DNA from: Emergencia timonensis | GTDB lineage: Bacteria > Bacillota > Clostridia > Peptostreptococcales > Anaerovoracaceae | Assembly: GCF_900086585.1 (NCBI RefSeq) | Contig: NZ_FLKM01000008.1 | Span: 558,001-622,000, forward strand | Reading direction: 5' to 3' | DNA length: 64,000 nucleotides | In this document: one piece after another, positions 8,635 to 17,096 of the stretch | How positions within the stretch are numbered: the first letter of the stretch is position 1 | Layout of the letters: the number at the start of each line of letters is the position of its first letter | Notes under the pieces: model-generated | What the model saw: only the letters and a program-made list of their open reading frames with translations | What the model was told of the DNA's origin: nothing | The model's database searches: none | Made by a program: the position numbers and the translations under genes

Positions 8635-9864
8635 ATGAAGAATAAAAAAATATTCTATGGCTGGCTGCTCTGCGGCGCAAGTCTTCTGATGCTCATGGGC
8701 GGCACAGGCATCGTGATTAATTCAGCAAGCCAGTTTTTGAAACCAGTGACAGAAGCCCTTGGCGTAACCCGCGGGCAGTTTTCCCTATACATCACGTTTG
8801 TTTCCGTATCCTCCATGGCGCTCAGCCCCTTCGTCGGCAAGATTTATACCAAGTTCAGCCCGCGAATCGTCACCCTGGGCGGAGCGGTATTCATGGCTCT
8901 TGGCTGGATCTGTCTGTCCTGGGCCAAGAGTATCACTTTATTTTATGTCCTGGGACTGGGTATCGGCATCGGCTCGACGTTGTCCGGCATGATTGCGGTC
9001 AGCGTGATTATGAACAACTGGTTCCACATGAGCAAGGGAACCGCCATCGGCATCGCATCCACCGGCTCGGGAGTCGGCAGCATGCTGTTCAACCCCGTCG
9101 CCAGCAAGCTGATCGTAGCCCTTGGATATCAGGCGGCATACCGTTGGCTGGGACTTTTCTCCATTTTATGCCTGCTGCCAATGATCTTTTTGTACAGATA
9201 TAAGCCGGAAGATATCGGGATGAGAGCGCTTGGATCTGAACTGACGGCAGAAGAGGGTGAGGAGGTCAGCTATGCAGAACCAGAGGGCATCATGCGCAGT
9301 GAAGCTCTGAAAACTCCAGCACTGTGGGGTGTGTGTTTTATCGCCTTTGCTTTGAGCGCCAGCTGCCAGGGAGTCTTTTCGCAGGCGCAGGCCTATTTTA
9401 CAGATATCGGCTACAGTCCGGGAAAGGCTGCAGTATTTGTCAGCCTGATTAGCCTGTCTATGGCTCTCTGCAAGGTGCTCTTTGGATTTCTCGACGATCA
9501 CCTTGGAACGAGAAAAAATTATGTTATAATGGTAATAGTATCCATAATTGGAATATTGCTGATGGAGCTTGCCAAAAACCAGGCAATCGTCTACCTGTCG
9601 GTCGTCGTATTCGGCTGTACTCTGGCTGCGACCTTTGTACTTTGTCCGATGATCACGATCTTCACCTTTGGTCCGAAAGATTACGCCAGCATTTACGGGC
9701 TGGTCACGTTTTTTATCTTTCTGGGACCGGCAGTGGCACCGCCGCTTTCCGGTTTGATTTACGACATCAACGGCAGTTATACTCTGGCGTTCATCATATA
9801 TGCGCTGCTGTTGGCGGCAGCCCTGGCAGTCGGAATCGTTATTTTAAAGAAGAAAAGATATTAG
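8635..9864 (+). CDS. MFS transporter, OFA (oxalate/formate antiporter)-like
   Basis: A 409-residue major facilitator with 12 hydrophobic segments and a hydrophilic centre near residues 195-230. The N-terminus (FYGWLLCGASLLMLM...) and the SASQFLKPV segment resemble the OFA subfamily, which exchanges organic acids. It stops 10 bases before the glycyl radical enzyme gene, so it belongs to the decarboxylase operon and may exchange an arylacetate or import it. The start at ATG 8635 has a weak site (ATAGGAAA). Substrate is inferred from location only. Confidence 0.8.
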   Translation: MKNKKIFYGWLLCGASLLMLMGGTGIVINSASQFLKPVTEALGVTRGQFSLYITFVSVSSMALSPFVGKIYTKFSPRIVTLGGAVFMALGWICLSWAKSITLFYVLGLGIGIGSTLSGMIAVSVIMNNWFHMSKGTAIGIASTGSGVGSMLFNPVASKLIVALGYQAAYRWLGLFSILCLLPMIFLYRYKPEDIGMRALGSELTAEEGEEVSYAEPEGIMRSEALKTPALWGVCFIAFALSASCQGVFSQAQAYFTDIGYSPGKAAVFVSLISLSMALCKVLFGFLDDHLGTRKNYVIMVIVSIIGILLMELAKNQAIVYLSVVVFGCTLAATFVLCPMITIFTFGPKDYASIYGLVTFFIFLGPAVAPPLSGLIYDINGSYTLAFIIYALLLAAALAVGIVILKKKRY

Positions 9865-9873
9865 GAGGGGAAT

Positions 9874-12507
9874 ATGAGGAAAGATGACTATACGCCGACG
9901 GAAAGAGCGGTAAAACTGATGGATATGTATTATCACTCCATGGCCTCCACTTCCATGGAATGGACGTACTGGTATACAAGAAAATTCAACGAGGAGGAGG
10001 GGGAACTCCCTCTCGTGCGGCGGGCCAAGGCCCTGGCCTGTGCCTTTGAGCACGATACCCCGGTCATCTATCCCGGCGAACTGCTGGTGGGAGCCAAGAC
10101 GGGTTATCTGCGGGGAACCTTTCCCATGCCGTGGCTGATTCAATCCTTTTTCGTATCAAAGAGCAGTGAGCTTTATGGCAAATATAAAGAGGACGCCATG
10201 GCCAGCAACGCGGTGGACGCCAAAGCGAAGATCGGCATGGGCGGCGGCAACGTGACGGAAGACCAGCCGGGCATCATTTCCCTGGCCGGAAAGTTCGGCC
10301 TGCGGGCAAAGGAAGTGCCAGTGCTCAACAAGATTACAGAGTTTTGGTCGGGCAAGACAGTGGAAGAAATCGGTGAGCGTCACAGCAAATGGGTGCCGGA
10401 ATTTGCTGTCAAAAACAATCTGAAACGAACATTGACGTCCAGAGCGGATTCTGCCTATACGGTTCCCGTAGGACGGGATGTGGTCAGCTATTATTATCCG
10501 CTCCAGTACGGTCTGGACGGCATCATTGCTTTCTGCGAGGAGCGAGCGAAAGAGGTTGCAGGCAATGCTGACGGAGACGGCCTGACAGGCATGGATCGCC
10601 TCTACTACTACGAATCCGTTGCGATTCTGACGAGAGGTATCGGTAAATGGATTGAAAACTATGCCAAAGAGGCTGAGCGCAGGATTCCTTTGACAGAATC
10701 AGAGCAGCAGAAGGCAGAATACCAGCAGATTGCAGACATCTGCCGCTGGGTCGCGCATAAACCGCCGAGAACCTTTCGGGAAGCCCTGCAGCTGACCTAT
10801 TTTACTCATTTGGGCCTGCAGAACGAAGAAGTTGCCTCTGGTGTGGCGCCAGGCAGACTGGGGCAGGTCCTCTGGCCTTGGTATGAGCAGGATATTGAAG
10901 CGGGGAGAATTACGGAAGACGAGGTTCTGGAACTACTGGAGCTGCAGCGTGTCAAATTCACCGCTATCGACCTCTTTGTCAGCTCCGGTTCAAACAGCGT
11001 GCTCATGGGCAACACGTTTAACAATTTGTGCGTGGGAGGTCTGACGAGAAAGGGCCTGCCAGCTTGTAACAGACTGGAAGAGCTGATTCTTGAGGCGGGA
11101 AAGCGACTGCCGTCTCCACAGCCGACGTTGAGTGTGCTGTGGGATGAGCGACTGCCGGAACAGTTTGTCCTCAAGTGTGCAGAGGTGGTAAAGACGGGTA
11201 CAGGGTATCCCGCCTGGATGAACAACCGCGTTGCTACGGACTTTTTGATGCAGCAGTATGGGGAAGAGGGCATGACCGTAGAAGAGGCGAGAGCCTTCTC
11301 TATCGGAGGTTGTCTGGAGACAGCGCCGGGATGCTGGAAAGAATTGACTCTGAACGGGAAGACCTATGAAATCCCTGTAGGCGCCAGCAATTCCACCTCC
11401 CTTGGCGTACACTTTATCTCTAACCCGAAGGTTCTGATGCTGACCCTGTTCAACGGAAAAGACCTCAAGAACGACTTGCAGATTCTGCCGCCTCACAACA
11501 AATCCCTCGATACCTATGAAGAACTCTGGGTACAGTATCAGGCATATTACGAGTACATCATCGAGGTGCAGAGAAAGTGCTGCAATATCCAGCACGATAT
11601 CTGGCGGAAGGTCAACATTCCAATCTGGCAGTCGACCCTGAAACCGGACTGCCTGGAGAAAGGCCATCACGCTGGGGATATGGGATTCCGCTACAACGCT
11701 ACCTATAATATCGAAACCACGGGCACCATCAATATGGTCAACTCTCTGGCTGCCCTGAAAAAGCTGGTCTATGAAGAGAAAAAATACAGCTTGGAGGAGA
11801 TGAAACAGGCGCTTAAAGATAATTTCGGATATTATGAGCCGTCGGAAACCGAGGATCACAACGCGTCCATCACAGAGCAGAGACGGAAACCGGACGGAGC
11901 AAAGTACGATCAGATCCTGGGTGATTGCCTGGCTGTAAATAAGTACGGCAATGATGACGATTACACCAACACCATTCTTTACGATTACGAGGATTGGATC
12001 TGCAGTACGGCAAGAAAATTTGAGTCTCTCTTTGGCAAGAAGATGTACGCCTGTCAGATTTCCGTATCCAGCCATGGCCTCCTTGGTTCAGGATGTATGG
12101 CCACGCCGGACGGACGGCTGTCAGAGACGACCTTTGCCGATGCGTCCATGTCAGCCTTCCCGGGAACGGACAAAAACGGACCTTACGCCCTCTTTGAGTC
12201 GGCTACGGGCTGGGACCACAGTCAGTCCCAGAACTCGCAGATGAATTTGAAGATTCATCCAAACGCGATCAAAGGGGACATTGGTACAAAACACCTGGCT
12301 GACCTGGCGCAGTCTTACTTGAGAAGGGGCGGTTTCCACATCCAGTTTAACGTGATCGACAACAAGACGCTGCACAAGGCCCAGGAAGCGCCGGAAAATT
12401 ACAGAGACTTGATGGTGCGCGTGGCAGGTTTCACCCAGTATTGGGTTGAAATCGGCAAACCGATTCAGGATGAGGTTATCGCTCGTACAGAATATGAAGG
12501 AGTGTAG
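9874..12507 (+). CDS. hpdB: glycyl radical arylacetate decarboxylase, large subunit (4-hydroxyphenylacetate decarboxylase type)
   Basis: An 877-residue glycyl radical enzyme. The radical site is Gly852 in RVAGFTQYW near the C-terminus, and the thiyl loop is GGCLETAPG with Cys480 and Glu482. In the Clostridium scatologenes/C. difficile 4-hydroxyphenylacetate decarboxylase, as I recall, the key residues are Cys503, Glu505, His536 and Glu637; here Cys480, Glu482, His513 (GVHF) and Glu614 (NIETTG) keep exactly the same spacing. A Ser at 322 may match Ser344. The enzyme would turn 4-hydroxyphenylacetate into p-cresol and CO2. The small Fe-S subunit and activase follow directly, which is specific to this subgroup. 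Indoleacetate or phenylacetate are alternatives. Confidence 0.87.
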   Translation: MRKDDYTPTERAVKLMDMYYHSMASTSMEWTYWYTRKFNEEEGELPLVRRAKALACAFEHDTPVIYPGELLVGAKTGYLRGTFPMPWLIQSFFVSKSSELYGKYKEDAMASNAVDAKAKIGMGGGNVTEDQPGIISLAGKFGLRAKEVPVLNKITEFWSGKTVEEIGERHSKWVPEFAVKNNLKRTLTSRADSAYTVPVGRDVVSYYYPLQYGLDGIIAFCEERAKEVAGNADGDGLTGMDRLYYYESVAILTRGIGKWIENYAKEAERRIPLTESEQQKAEYQQIADICRWVAHKPPRTFREALQLTYFTHLGLQNEEVASGVAPGRLGQVLWPWYEQDIEAGRITEDEVLELLELQRVKFTAIDLFVSSGSNSVLMGNTFNNLCVGGLTRKGLPACNRLEELILEAGKRLPSPQPTLSVLWDERLPEQFVLKCAEVVKTGTGYPAWMNNRVATDFLMQQYGEEGMTVEEARAFSIGGCLETAPGCWKELTLNGKTYEIPVGASNSTSLGVHFISNPKVLMLTLFNGKDLKNDLQILPPHNKSLDTYEELWVQYQAYYEYIIEVQRKCCNIQHDIWRKVNIPIWQSTLKPDCLEKGHHAGDMGFRYNATYNIETTGTINMVNSLAALKKLVYEEKKYSLEEMKQALKDNFGYYEPSETEDHNASITEQRRKPDGAKYDQILGDCLAVNKYGNDDDYTNTILYDYEDWICSTARKFESLFGKKMYACQISVSSHGLLGSGCMATPDGRLSETTFADASMSAFPGTDKNGPYALFESATGWDHSQSQNSQMNLKIHPNAIKGDIGTKHLADLAQSYLRRGGFHIQFNVIDNKTLHKAQEAPENYRDLMVRVAGFTQYWVEIGKPIQDEVIARTEYEGV

Positions 12508-12511
12508 GACT

Positions 12512-12781
12512 ATGGAAAAATGTAAGCATAGTGATTGTCTGAACTGTGAAAGTGTGGATGTGATGAAGGGACTGTGCCTCCTCGACGAACAGTTTGTCCC
12601 TTTCGATGGTGATGGGTGCCCCCGCTTTGTCAGAAAGCCAAAATGCAAGTTCTGCCGCCACTATGAAGCTGGTGAGGAAGCTGATATGGGAGTGTGCGGA
12701 GGCTTAGGCGCTCCGTATTGGATTTCCGGGGAAATGATTGCAAAGACCTGTGAAAGCTATGTGGAGAAGCGAGATGAATGA
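12512..12781 (+). CDS. hpdC: arylacetate decarboxylase small iron-sulfur subunit
   Basis: An 89-residue protein with nine cysteines (4, 9, 12, 22, 36, 45, 48, 62, 80). The pattern His6-x2-Cys9, Cys22, Cys36 followed by Cys45-x2-Cys48, Cys62, Cys80 matches the two 4Fe-4S clusters of the HpdC gamma subunit, one of which is held by one His and three Cys. This subunit is needed for stability and regulation of the hydroxyphenylacetate decarboxylase and is absent from other glycyl radical enzymes, so it strongly supports the substrate class. The ATG at 12512 is 4 bases after the large-subunit stop. Its stop overlaps the activase start. Confidence 0.88.
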   Translation: MEKCKHSDCLNCESVDVMKGLCLLDEQFVPFDGDGCPRFVRKPKCKFCRHYEAGEEADMGVCGGLGAPYWISGEMIAKTCESYVEKRDE

Positions 12782-13712
12782 CGAAAAAGGTCTCATTTTT
12801 GATATACAGGGTTTTTCCGTCCACGATGGCCCAGGAAGCAGGACGACCGTTTTTTTAAGCGGTTGTCCTCTTCAATGCAGGTGGTGTGCAAACCCAGAAG
12901 GCTGGAAGGTCAAGCAGCGGCTGATGTACAGCAGACAGAAATGCCGCGCTGACCAGGAAGGCTGCCGGCGCTGTATAGATGCCTGCAGCAGAAAGGCAAT
13001 CGGCAAGTGCGACGAGGGAATTGCCATCGACAGAACCTTCTGCGAAAGCTGTGAGGATTTTCGCTGTGCACAAAGCTGTTTTCAGGAGGCACTGCGGCTC
13101 TCAGGCAGATGGTATCATCCTGAAGAACTGATGAAAATTCTTGCGCGCGACCGCAATTACTGGACTGGCGGAGGGGTCACCTTTTCTGGCGGCGAACCGC
13201 TGATGCAGAAAACGTTTATCCTGGAGGTGCTGAAACGATGCAGAGCAGCAGGCATTCACACTGCAGTGGAAACTACTGCATTTGTAGAACCCGCCTTCTT
13301 CTTAGAGGCCATGTCGTATATTGACTTTGCTTTCATAGATATCAAGCATATGGACGAAACAATGCACAGAGCAGAGACAGGGGTATCCAACCAACTGATT
13401 TTGTCCAACATCAAAGCGCTTGCGCAGTCTCAGTGGCGGGGAAGATTCATATTGCGGATTCCGGTGATTAAGGGGTATAATGACAGTAAGGATAATATCC
13501 AAAAAGCAATAGACTTTATGGAAGAGACAAGACTGCAGGAAATCAACCTTCTTCCTTTTCATCGGATGGGCGACTCTAAATGGAGCCAGCTGGGGGAGCG
13601 ATATGACTATAGAGATGCTGAGGTTCCCAGTGATGAAGAACTGCAAGAGATGCAGAAGTTATTTTCGCAGAGAGGGCTCTCCTGCTATATTGCCGAGGAT
13701 GTAAATTACTGA
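12774..13712 (+). CDS. hpdA: arylacetate decarboxylase activase (radical SAM glycyl radical activating enzyme)
   Basis: A 312-residue radical SAM protein. Cys31-x3-Cys35-x2-Cys38 (SGCPLQCRWCAN) binds the catalytic cluster. An inserted ferredoxin-like domain (about residues 50-110) with several CxxC and CxxxC groups binds accessory clusters, as is normal for this activase class. The GGGVTFSGGEP motif for SAM binding follows. It would abstract a hydrogen from Gly852 of the large subunit to make the active radical. It overlaps the small-subunit gene by 8 bases. Confidence 0.9.
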   Translation: MNDEKGLIFDIQGFSVHDGPGSRTTVFLSGCPLQCRWCANPEGWKVKQRLMYSRQKCRADQEGCRRCIDACSRKAIGKCDEGIAIDRTFCESCEDFRCAQSCFQEALRLSGRWYHPEELMKILARDRNYWTGGGVTFSGGEPLMQKTFILEVLKRCRAAGIHTAVETTAFVEPAFFLEAMSYIDFAFIDIKHMDETMHRAETGVSNQLILSNIKALAQSQWRGRFILRIPVIKGYNDSKDNIQKAIDFMEETRLQEINLLPFHRMGDSKWSQLGERYDYRDAEVPSDEELQEMQKLFSQRGLSCYIAEDVNY

Positions 13713-13729
13713 CGCAGGAGGATTGCACT

Positions 13730-14569
13730 ATGAGCAGTATTACTGAGAGGATTCAACAGGCAAACCTGACGAAAAAAGAGCGCACGATTATTGAAAAGAT
13801 TACCAGAGATATTGAAAAGACCGCGTTTCTGAACGGAATCGGACTGGCGGAGCGATACGATGTTTCGGCGACCTTTATTACTCGGCTGATTCAAAAACTA
13901 GGATACGAAAAATTTGCTGATTTTAAGAAAGAGTTGCGCGACCGCTATCAGAGAATGACTTTCCCCAAGGATATGTACAGACATTTTTTGGAAGGAGGAG
14001 GCGGCAATATCGTCAAAGCATCCATTACACGGGATGTGCAGAATATCTCCAACATGGAAACCCTGCTGGACAAGAAGATGCTGAACAAAGTCGTCAGCGC
14101 CATAGAAAGAAGTGATACGGTATACATGGTCGCCATGTTCGGCAGCGAAATAGCTGTCGACGCCCTCTTTTACTATCTGGGCAGACTAGGGATGAAACGT
14201 CGGAAAGTAAAAGGCGTCGGGCTGTCCAAAAAGATTGAATTCACCAATATTGGCAAAGACGATGTGTTAGTAGCGTTCAGCAGCCAGAGAATCGTAAAGG
14301 AAGTTGTCGCTGCGGCAGAGTATGCGAAAAAGCAGGGTGCGAAGACTGTGGCAATTACAGATAATGCCACGAATCCGCTGGCCTGCGCCTGCGATTACAC
14401 GTTACTGTCGCCAGTCAAGGGTGTGGCCATCGACTACACCAATGCGGCCACCATTGCCATGATCAACGTCATCGTCAATTGTCTGGCGGAGAGAGATCCG
14501 GAAAAGGTACAGGCGCAATTGGAAGAGGACGAGAGACTCTGGAAGAACAAAGACATCTTCTGCATGTGA
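13730..14569 (+). CDS. MurR/RpiR family transcriptional regulator
   Basis: A 279-residue regulator: N-terminal RpiR helix-turn-helix (residues 1-80; LAERYDVSATFITRLIQKLGY) and C-terminal SIS domain (about 110-250; MVAMFGSEIAVD and VLVAFSSQ). SIS domains usually bind phosphosugars, but RpiR proteins also serve amino-acid and organic-acid operons. It is the next gene after the activase (17 bases) and has a good AGGAGG site, so it probably regulates the operon it lies in. The inducer is not visible from sequence. Confidence 0.85.
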   Translation: MSSITERIQQANLTKKERTIIEKITRDIEKTAFLNGIGLAERYDVSATFITRLIQKLGYEKFADFKKELRDRYQRMTFPKDMYRHFLEGGGGNIVKASITRDVQNISNMETLLDKKMLNKVVSAIERSDTVYMVAMFGSEIAVDALFYYLGRLGMKRRKVKGVGLSKKIEFTNIGKDDVLVAFSSQRIVKEVVAAAEYAKKQGAKTVAITDNATNPLACACDYTLLSPVKGVAIDYTNAATIAMINVIVNCLAERDPEKVQAQLEEDERLWKNKDIFCM

Positions 14570-14580
14570 TAGGTGAAGCG

Positions 14581-15414
14581 ATGAAAATAAAAGCAGATAA
14601 TTATACGATTGGGGATCTGGCCAAATTTTACGGAGTGTCCACGGATACCATCAGGCTGTACGACAAAAAAGGTGTTCTTCTTTCTCAAAAGAACGATGAG
14701 AACAATTACCGCATCTACAGCAGAGACGACATGATCATGATGGACTATATCGTCAAGCTTAGGATGCTGGAAATTCCCCTGACTGACATTAGAAAGATAA
14801 CAGGCGACTTCAGCATTGCAGAAACTCGGGAATACTGCCTTCACAAGATAGAGCAGATTGAAGAAGAACTAGAGAGGCTGTCGGGTTTAAAAGCGAAGAC
14901 GGAGAAATTGGTCACATCCGTAGAGGCCATCGAGACTCATCTGGACAAGATTACGGTGTGTGAAAGCCCGGTATTTATTCTAAGGGATATCGAAGAAGGC
15001 ATTGCAGTGACAAATGAATTATTTGACGCTCTCCAGCTGGACACGATTCCCATGCTGACTGTTTATGGAAGCAATGCCTTCGCACCGGAAACGATGAAGA
15101 TGGCCAGTCAAGCTGAAACCAGGGCCTCTGTGGCGGACTATTATATCAGTCAGGAGGATGACAGAGGAATTACAAAACGAGCGGATTTTCCCCACGACCA
15201 GTTCACCATTTTGCCGTCAAAACTAGGTATTCATACCATTATCAAGGCGCTGCCGGAGCAGGAATATCATTTTCACTATAGGATTAAAGAATATGCAAAG
15301 GCGCATTGCTTCAAACTTACAGGGGAAAATTTAAACAGAACTCTGCTGGCCAAAAGCAAAGGTGTTTACTGTGCAGACTATTACGAATGCTGGTATTTCA
15401 TCGAGGAAGATTAG
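14581..15414 (+). CDS. MerR family regulator of the first DUF5058/M20 module
   Basis: A 277-residue MerR protein. The winged helix-turn-helix is at residues 8-75 (IGDLAKFYGVSTDTIRLYDK), followed by a coiled coil (about 80-120) and a long C-terminal effector domain like those that bind small organic ligands. It has none of the Cys pairs of metal-sensing MerR proteins. The start at ATG 14581 is 12 bases after the RpiR gene, with ATAGGTGA upstream. A terminator and a MerR-type 19-bp-spacer promoter follow, leading into the membrane gene at 15621. It has exactly the same length as the MerR at 18345 and similar sequence, so the two are paralogues. Confidence 0.85.
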   Translation: MKIKADNYTIGDLAKFYGVSTDTIRLYDKKGVLLSQKNDENNYRIYSRDDMIMMDYIVKLRMLEIPLTDIRKITGDFSIAETREYCLHKIEQIEEELERLSGLKAKTEKLVTSVEAIETHLDKITVCESPVFILRDIEEGIAVTNELFDALQLDTIPMLTVYGSNAFAPETMKMASQAETRASVADYYISQEDDRGITKRADFPHDQFTILPSKLGIHTIIKALPEQEYHFHYRIKEYAKAHCFKLTGENLNRTLLAKSKGVYCADYYECWYFIEED

Positions 15415-15502
15415 ATTCTCAAAACCTTGGATTTGGTCAAAAGTTTTGAGAAATCAGGGCGGAAACAGGGTCTTTGTAATAGAAAATAAAGAGAATTTAC
15501 GC

Positions 15503-15543
15503 AAAATTCAGCCGAAGAATGGCTGGATTTTCTGTTTTTTTGC
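15503..15543 (+). terminator. rho-independent terminator after the first MerR gene
   Basis: An 11-bp stem (15503-15513 with 15521-15531, one G-T pair, centred on CAGCC/GGCTG) is followed by a run of T at 15534-15541. It ends the long rightward operon and lies just before the MerR-type promoter. Confidence 0.75.
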
Positions 15544-15545
15544 TA

Positions 15546-15576
15546 TTGACCTTTGACTAGGACTAAGATTTAATCT
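15546..15576 (+). promoter_or_regulatory. MerR-type promoter of the first DUF5058/M20 module
   Basis: TTGACC (15546-15551) and TAATCT (15571-15576) are 19 bases apart, the overlong spacing that MerR activators correct by DNA distortion. The spacer carries an imperfect dyad around 15559. The second module has the same arrangement with a much better dyad. Confidence 0.65.
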
Positions 15577-15620
15577 TAATTTAACAAAAAAATCTGAAAT
15601 CATGAAAGGTTGGAATTATT

Positions 15621-16322
15621 ATGAGTTTTAAAGAAATTTCTCAAAGCGGCGTCTTATATGTCTGCGTAGCAGTGGGGCTTTTGACTGTGGTTGCCATATC
15701 CGTTCTCTATCTGCGAAAGAGTTATAACCATGCTATCGCCTGTGGCGTATCGAAGGAAAAAATGAAGGGAATCATCAAGTCTTCTATCTCTTTTTCCATC
15801 GTACCGTCTATCGCTATCATCGCCGGGCTGATTTCCCTGGCAGCGGTCATCGGACTGCCCTATTCCTGGTTCAGACTTTCCGTGCTGGGTTCGGTAACTT
15901 ATGAGCTGATGGCTTCCAACATGGCGCTGTCTTCCCTGGGACTGAACCTGAGCAATGCCACCGGGTATGCCTTTGGACTGGTCATGTGGGCGATGTGCCT
16001 GGGTATTACCATCGGAAACGTGTTTAATATCTTCATGTGTAAAAAAGTACATCTGGGTCTCAAGAAGCTGGGCGGCAGCGATAAGAAATGGGGCGTGCTT
16101 TCACAGTCTGTCTTTATGAATGCACTGTTTCTGATCATGATCGTGCCGATGATTGCAAGCGGCGGCGCCAGCCTGCTCACACTGATTACCAGCGCATGCC
16201 TGGGACTTTTCATCACCTTCATCGCCGAGAAGACTAACATGAAGTGGATTGGTAATTTCACCTTGGCAATCAGCCTGATCGGCGCCATGGCAGCATCCAT
16301 ATTCTTTGACGGCTTATTTTAA
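15621..16322 (+). CDS. DUF5058-like membrane protein, first module
   Basis: A 233-residue integral membrane protein with about six helices; one at the N-terminus, then a loop with a basic KSYNHA segment, then more helices including the GLPYSWFRLSVLGSVTYELM region. I recognise it as the DUF5058 type, a family without known function often found beside M20 peptidases. A good AGGTTGG site precedes the ATG. With the next membrane gene it probably forms a two-component permease. The paralogue at 19297 has the same length and keeps GLPYxWFRLSVLGSVTYELM, so this stretch is likely functional. Confidence 0.75.
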   Translation: MSFKEISQSGVLYVCVAVGLLTVVAISVLYLRKSYNHAIACGVSKEKMKGIIKSSISFSIVPSIAIIAGLISLAAVIGLPYSWFRLSVLGSVTYELMASNMALSSLGLNLSNATGYAFGLVMWAMCLGITIGNVFNIFMCKKVHLGLKKLGGSDKKWGVLSQSVFMNALFLIMIVPMIASGGASLLTLITSACLGLFITFIAEKTNMKWIGNFTLAISLIGAMAASIFFDGLF

Positions 16323-16343
16323 ATATATAAGGAGGAAATAAAA

Positions 16344-17096
16344 ATGAACAATTATCCAGATGCAAGAACGTATTATGACAAAATGCACAGACTAGGAAAA
16401 TGGATGACCTTTATCACCCTGATCGTGTTCTGCGGCGTGCCCTTTGTCGTCTGCATGGTTTACGGTATTATGCCAAAAATCTCTGATGTCCTTCTGGCCT
16501 CCGGCGGCTTGCTGGCCATCTTTATACCAGCGGCAATTGCAGAACTGATTGCCGATACACCCGTCATGGGAACTTCCTTTTATCTGTCCAGCATCACGGG
16601 AAACATCATGAATCTGAAACTGCCGGCAGTGCTCAACGCCCTTAAGATTGCAGATGTCAAACAGGGAACCCAGGAAGCCGATGCGGTTTCAGGCGTGGCC
16701 GTAGCCGTGTCCTCCCTTACCACCATGATCATCATCGCCATCGGCGCACTGCTTCTGACACCGCTGAAGCCAATTTTGGAACTGCCGCAGGTAGTGACGG
16801 CAACGCAATACGTCCTGCCAGCTTTATTTGGATGTCTGATGCTCTCCATCTTCAGCAAAAACGCAGGTGGCGGCACTGTTTTCCACGGCCACCTGAAAGC
16901 GCTGATTATCCCTTTCATCATCGCTGCTGCGCTGTATTTGTACATCATTCCAGAATATTATGAGTTGTACCAGGGTTTCATCATCATCGGCTGTATTCCG
17001 CTGTTATATGCCATTACCAAGATCATGTACAAAAAAGGAATGATCAAAGTAGAAATGAAAGAGGAACAGGAAGGAGAGGAGAGAGATGCAGTATAG
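16344..17096 (+). CDS. partner membrane protein of DUF5058, first module
   Basis: A 250-residue membrane protein with about seven helices and a charged C-terminal tail. It starts 22 bases after the DUF5058 gene with AAGGAGG, and its last bases overlap the hydrolase start. I do not know its function. Conserved stretches shared with the paralogue at 20017 include YYDKMHRLGK at the N-terminus, a GIMPKI loop, ITGNIMNLKLPA, and the C-terminal ITKIMYKKGM. The fixed pairing of the two membrane proteins suggests a heteromeric transporter. Confidence 0.7.
   Translation: MNNYPDARTYYDKMHRLGKWMTFITLIVFCGVPFVVCMVYGIMPKISDVLLASGGLLAIFIPAAIAELIADTPVMGTSFYLSSITGNIMNLKLPAVLNALKIADVKQGTQEADAVSGVAVAVSSLTTMIIIAIGALLLTPLKPILELPQVVTATQYVLPALFGCLMLSIFSKNAGGGTVFHGHLKALIIPFIIAAALYLYIIPEYYELYQGFIIIGCIPLLYAITKIMYKKGMIKVEMKEEQEGEERDAV

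Noticed and set aside
10990..12075. 361-codon open frame on the minus strand
   Set aside because: It lies antisense inside the glycyl radical enzyme gene, has no ribosome binding site and no recognisable motif; the plus-strand frame has catalytic residues.
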